A DNA stretch of 64,000 nt, from positions 18,396,646 through 18,460,645 of the forward strand of contig NC_134844.1 in assembly GCF_965363235.1 (NCBI RefSeq), read 5' to 3'. The DNA comes from Mytilus galloprovincialis. Its lineage: Eukaryota; Mollusca; Bivalvia; Mytilida; Mytilidae. The number at the start of each line of letters is the position of its first letter. Within the stretch, counting starts at the first letter, position 1. Below the pieces are notes generated by a model, which saw only the letters and a program-made list of their open reading frames with translations, was not told the origin of the DNA and searched no databases. The position numbers and the translations under genes were made by a program. Below, in pieces: positions 60,236-64,000 of the stretch.

Positions 60236-61189
60236 TTGTGTTTTTTTAATTATTTTACAATTTTCGAAGCATTTTATAGCTGTGTATGGTTTATTGGTTT
60301 TGCTTAGTATTGAAGGTCGTGAAGTTTACTACAGTTGATTACATTCATGTCATTTGGTCTCTGGTGGATTGCTATTTCATAGACAATAATACCAAAAATC
60401 TTTATCCTGTATTAAAATTGAGCAACCTCACCAATCCCACCATAAACCGAGAGTTAATCCTGGAGATCTAGTAGGATTTTATTATGGCTCTTGTAAAAAT
60501 GTGTAGTGTAGAAGTCGGCGATGAGGCGTATTCGGTAATTTAAACAAAACGATAGACTGTTTCTACAAAAACGAAAGATATTCGTCGTATTCTATGTAAA
60601 ACCGATATTCTATAAGGATAAATCAAATCATAAAAAACAACAACAATGACCAAAACAATATTTTAATCACAGTGATATTAATGTCCGTCGCATAAATATA
60701 ATTCTAGTCGATGATAACAAAAAGTTATTGTGTTTGTGTAAGTTTTCGTTTTCGTTTGTAAAAAGGGTATGAAGGAAGGCCAAAGACAAATACTTTAATC
60801 TTTTAAATAAAAATGAATATAAGAACTCATGTCACATCTTATTGGTGATAAGAAAATAGAATAATTTTGAAAACTGTATCGGTATTTATCTTTGGGGAAA
60901 TGATTTGTTACACATCTCACATTTACCATAAATAAAAGAAGACGTGTGGTATATGTCACTGATACAGCAATCAACAGCAATCAAGCGACACAAAAAAAAA
61001 ACATAAAAGAACATCGTTTTAGAGCACACGCTACACACTTATAGCAAAAATATCAAAATATGACTACCGCCAAGTACTAAAGAGGTCTCTCAATTGGGAC
61101 ACATGACAATATCACAGGATTAAACTAGACGAAGTATTCTTAGATCTCAAACTTACGTTTTAATCAGTAGCTTTAACTAAACGTACATA
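60236..61189. other. Intergenic DNA with one dispersed repeat fragment
   Basis: At 60285-60385 a diverged copy of the repeat seen at 37590 (GTCATTTGGTCTCTGGTGG) is present. The rest shows nothing. Confidence 0.4.
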
Positions 61190-61199
61190 AAGAACACTA

Positions 61200-61830
61200 G
61201 AACACACCAGCGAAATCGCGGGCATTCAGACTCAGAGCGTGATTGAAAGTATGAAAAGTGTTGTGCTAGGATGAATTTTTGTAAAAGATTGATATATATA
61301 GACTGGAGAGTTTCAGGAAGGGCATTAAAAGCCATAGGTACATGGGGACAGGACACTTGTTTTTCTTCCCCTCCTCCTTTGTTTATCAATGATTCCCATT
61401 TTTTTCTATTAATTTCAAGATGAACGTTCAGTACTATAAATAAAGTGTATTGCTTTTTACTTTCAATTCTCAGTTTACTAATCATCCCACGGCGGTCATT
61501 GATATATTATATAGACCCTCTCTATTTACTATACTTTATAGTGACCCGATGAAATTTTTAAAAAGATTTTATGACTGGAGATTTTCAGAGGTATCAAAAG
61601 TCATAAGTACTTTCGGACAGGACAATTGTTTTTCTAGCCCGGTTCCTCCTTTTCTTTCCAAAATGCTCATTTTTTTTCTCAAATAATTTCAATAATGTTA
61701 GCGTTTATCTGTATATTATGAACATTCATTACTATAAATGATGTGTATTTGCTTTTTACTGTCGATTCTCAGTTTACTAATCGGTCCACGGCGGTCATTG
61801 ATATATTATATAGACCCTCTCTATATAAAA
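61200..61830 (+). repeat. Imperfect tandem duplication of ~295 bp
   Basis: The block CTCAGTTTACTAATC(A/G)(T/G)(C/T)CCACGGCGG with ATTGATATATTATATAGACC occurs at about 61471 and 61767. The preceding GACTGGAGA(G/T)TTTCAG block occurs at 61300 and 61572. No coding frame spans it. Confidence 0.65.
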
Positions 61831-62726
61831 AAACTATGTGGATAGTAAACTTGAAAATTAAAGCAGATAGCAAATACATTTTATTCATAGTATATGTATG
61901 TTCAAAGTATATAGAAAAACGCAAAGATTTAAGGTAGAACATTCATTACAAACGATATTCAGAATCGAGCCTCACAAAGCAAATATTCATACCGCTCATA
62001 CCTTGTCCTAGGTTAAGTCTGGAAGTTGTAGGAAGAACATTTCGAATGCTTTACTTGGGCATTAAGATGAAAAATAGTAATATAAGTTTTATTCCTTTGA
62101 TTTGTTTCATGCACGTGTAGTATTTCTGTGTCATGAATTGATACAATGTGTCCTATATTTTGCATGATAATTAAATTCTCACCAATTTTTTTTCCGAAAG
62201 AATGTACAGTTTCACAGCTATCATGTCATACCTTTTAAGACTCAGTCACACCTTACCGGATAGCTCGAACGGACGCCTAACGGATAACTTTTTTTCAATC
62301 CGTTCATGTCCGTTAGACGTCCGTTCTTATCCGTTAGGCGTCCGTCCATATCCGTTGCATGTCCGTTAAGCGTCCGTTTTATCATTTGACGTCCGTTCTG
62401 TCCGGTGGAAAATTTTGAGCATGTTCAAAACTTTGAACAGACGTCCAACGGATAAAATGTCAGTTGAACGTCCGTTAGGCGTCCATTAGGCGTCCGTTTT
62501 GTACGGTACTCGTCCGTTTTGTATCCGTTACGTGTCCGTTATGCATCCGTTGGAGATCCGGTGGAGATCCGGTAGACCAAGTCACCAACGGACGTCTATC
62601 GGACGCCTAACGGACGCCAAACGGATAAAACGGATGTGAAACGGACATTAACGGAAGGATAACGGATAAAACGGATGCCTACCGGATGTAAAACGGACAA
62701 ATGCCAATTGAAATTTCGCGTCAGAA

Positions 62727-63216
62727 ATGCCAATAATTGGTATGTCAGATTTTCTTGAGTGTCATGAATATTTATTATTCGTGATTGATCTTGGAGTAAG
62801 AGCACGTCTTCGCTACCAAGCAGCTCTTATTCAGGCCAGACTCAACTTAAATGTAGCAAATATAAACCTTATAGCTGTCGAAAGGAGAAGAAGGAGAAGA
62901 CAAAGGAGATGGTGGACACGACCATGGCTTAGTCCTGAAAGACGACGCAGTTTTGGTCTATATGACCAACTCATGACCAAACTTAGGCGGGAGGATCGGC
63001 AGTCCTTTGTACACTTCCTTCGAATGCCCACAGAGATGTTCGACGAGATATTGTAAGTTGGACCTCGCATAGCCAAGCAGAATATCTTTTACAGAAATCC
63101 ACTGGAACCAGGACTCAAGTTAGCAATTACACTTAGACACCTTGCTTCTGGGGCAAAATATTGTAGCATGCAGTACGGATGGACATAACACCATATCCGT
63201 TTTCATACCAGAGGTA
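62727..63216 (+). pseudogene. Harbinger (HARBI1-like) transposase, N-terminal fragment
   Basis: After an ATG the frame reads a basic patch (RRRRRRQRRWWTRPWL), then FGLYDQLMTKLRREDRQSF and MPTEMFDEIL, which match the N-terminal helical region of Harbinger transposase-derived nucleases. A TAA then interrupts it, the same frame resumes (VGPRIAKQN, PGLKLAITLRHLASGAKYCS), and one base shift after MQYGWT leads to NTISVFIPEV. These landmarks are the usual family order. The DDE catalytic half is absent, so the product could not cut DNA. The coding part is less AT-rich than the surroundings. Confidence 0.85.
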
Positions 63217-63549
63217 CATAATATAAACAAATTCAGAAAATCAACTTAAACTCTATATTAAAGACTGAATTACCATACTGCTTCTACCTTGATTTTTTTT
63301 AATCAGAGTAGCTCTATATTTGCACACATATCATGCTAAACAAGACGCAATACAAAATAAAATCAACTAAACCTGTTAACTAAAGTGACCCTCGTGTGTA
63401 AAAACGTAAAAAGAAAATCGGATAAATTGTTCTATTTGTTTGGTACGTGTGACCTTGATACCTGTCCTACTGACCACACTTTCCCAGAAGCAAATATTAT
63501 AACATATATACATGTACTAGATACAATCATTTTAAGGTCACGTGTATGT

Positions 63550-63675
63550 GGTTTATTGCCTTTGATTTTCAGATGGTTTATTGCCTTTAATTTTCAGATG
63601 GTTTATTGCTTTTAATTTTCAGATGGTTTATTGCCTTAAATTTTTAGATGGTTTATTGCCTTTAATTTTCAGATT
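63550..63675 (+). repeat. Five copies of a 25-bp repeat
   Basis: Units of GGTTTATTGCCTTTAATTTT plus CAGAT follow each other with single-base differences, between the transposase fragment and the right subterminal array of the Harbinger element. Confidence 0.85.
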
Positions 63676-64000
63676 ATTTTGTTCATCCGTTTTATCCGTT
63701 ACGCTTCCGTTAGGTGTCCGTTTTATCCGGTACTCGTCCGTTGGATGTACGTTCGACGTCCGTTCTGTCCGGTACGTATCCGTTTCACGTACGTTCAATG
63801 TCCGTTGTGTGTCCGTTAGGCATTCGTTACATGTCCGTTAGTACACCAACGGACTCCCAACGGATACAAATTTTGTCAACGGATAACTTTTTTTTATCCG
63901 TTAGGCGTCCGTTCGAGCTATCCGGTAAGGTGTGACCGAGGCTTTAAGGAAGTTCGCTTGGCATGTTTGGGGATTGTTGTCAGATTTTTGGAATCCACTG

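Larger units (their letters stand above)
62238..63943 (+). mobile_element. PIF/Harbinger transposon with TTA target duplication
   Basis: The terminal inverted repeats are more than 45 bases, with shared core GTCACACCTTACCGGATAGC. TTA lies outside each end (62235-62237 and 63944-63946), the 3-bp duplication typical of Harbinger. Both subterminal regions (62275-62700 and 63685-63915) are packed with CCGTTAGGCGTCCGTT-like words in both orientations, plausible transposase-binding sites. It contains a damaged 5' part of a transposase and a 25-bp tandem repeat, and lacks the catalytic half, so it is non-autonomous. Confidence 0.85.

Noticed and set aside
60054..60338. Frame of 94 codons near the second hairpin element
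   Set aside because: It spans core repeat, terminal hairpin and a different dispersed repeat, so it is not a single gene.
63581..63935. Frames with repeated VRS/RSM-like peptides at the right end of the Harbinger element
   Set aside because: They are translations of the CCGTT-rich subterminal repeats and the 25-bp repeat.

Overview
The window looks like nuclear DNA from a bivalve mollusc, most likely a marine mussel (Mytilidae). This is inferred from the AT-rich, intron-rich and heavily repeated sequence, from mollusc-type dispersed repeats, and from secreted proteins of the invertebrate spongin short-chain collagen-related (NC1-like) family. Nothing bacterial or viral was recognised, and no rRNA, tRNA or CRISPR was found.

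Layout. (1) 1-2372, minus strand: a 5'-truncated Ngaro/DIRS-type tyrosine-recombinase retrotransposon with RNase H, recombinase and SGNH-hydrolase reading frames. (2) 2843-11441: a TTAA-flanked miniature element, then a 7.2 kb stretch bounded by 25-bp inverted repeats with TTAA on each side. It holds a palindrome and a recurring GTAACAGGATGGACA motif but no convincing gene. (3) 11644-28828: nine head-to-tail copies of a unit of about 2 kb. Each carries consensus nuclear-receptor half-site clusters and a nested series of about 120-bp subrepeats. (4) 29578-58213, plus strand: three paralogous four-exon genes (A, B, C). They encode secreted proteins with an alpha-helical stalk and a cysteine-rich NC1-like domain, and all their introns are phase 1. 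Introns and spacers are filled with transposons: a foldback element, a 1.75 kb inverted-repeat element, a minisatellite of about 45 copies, two elements with Helentron/pearl-like architecture, and several hairpin elements. (5) 58214-64000: further dispersed repeats and a PIF/Harbinger element with a broken transposase fragment.

The only well-supported host genes are the three paralogues. B and C have recognisable signal peptides. A has none in its visible first exon and probably takes it from an exon not found here. All three share exon order, splice phases, cysteine spacing and helical stalk, so the cluster arose by tandem duplication. Secreted oligomers built on the stalk are a reasonable expectation but remain an inference.

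The most interesting signals beyond the genes are the nuclear-receptor motifs repeated across the 17 kb array about 0.75 kb upstream of gene A, the base-pair covariation in the array's short hairpin, a minisatellite that seems to have grown from a fragment of a dispersed repeat found twice nearby, and the modular terminal-repeat elements.
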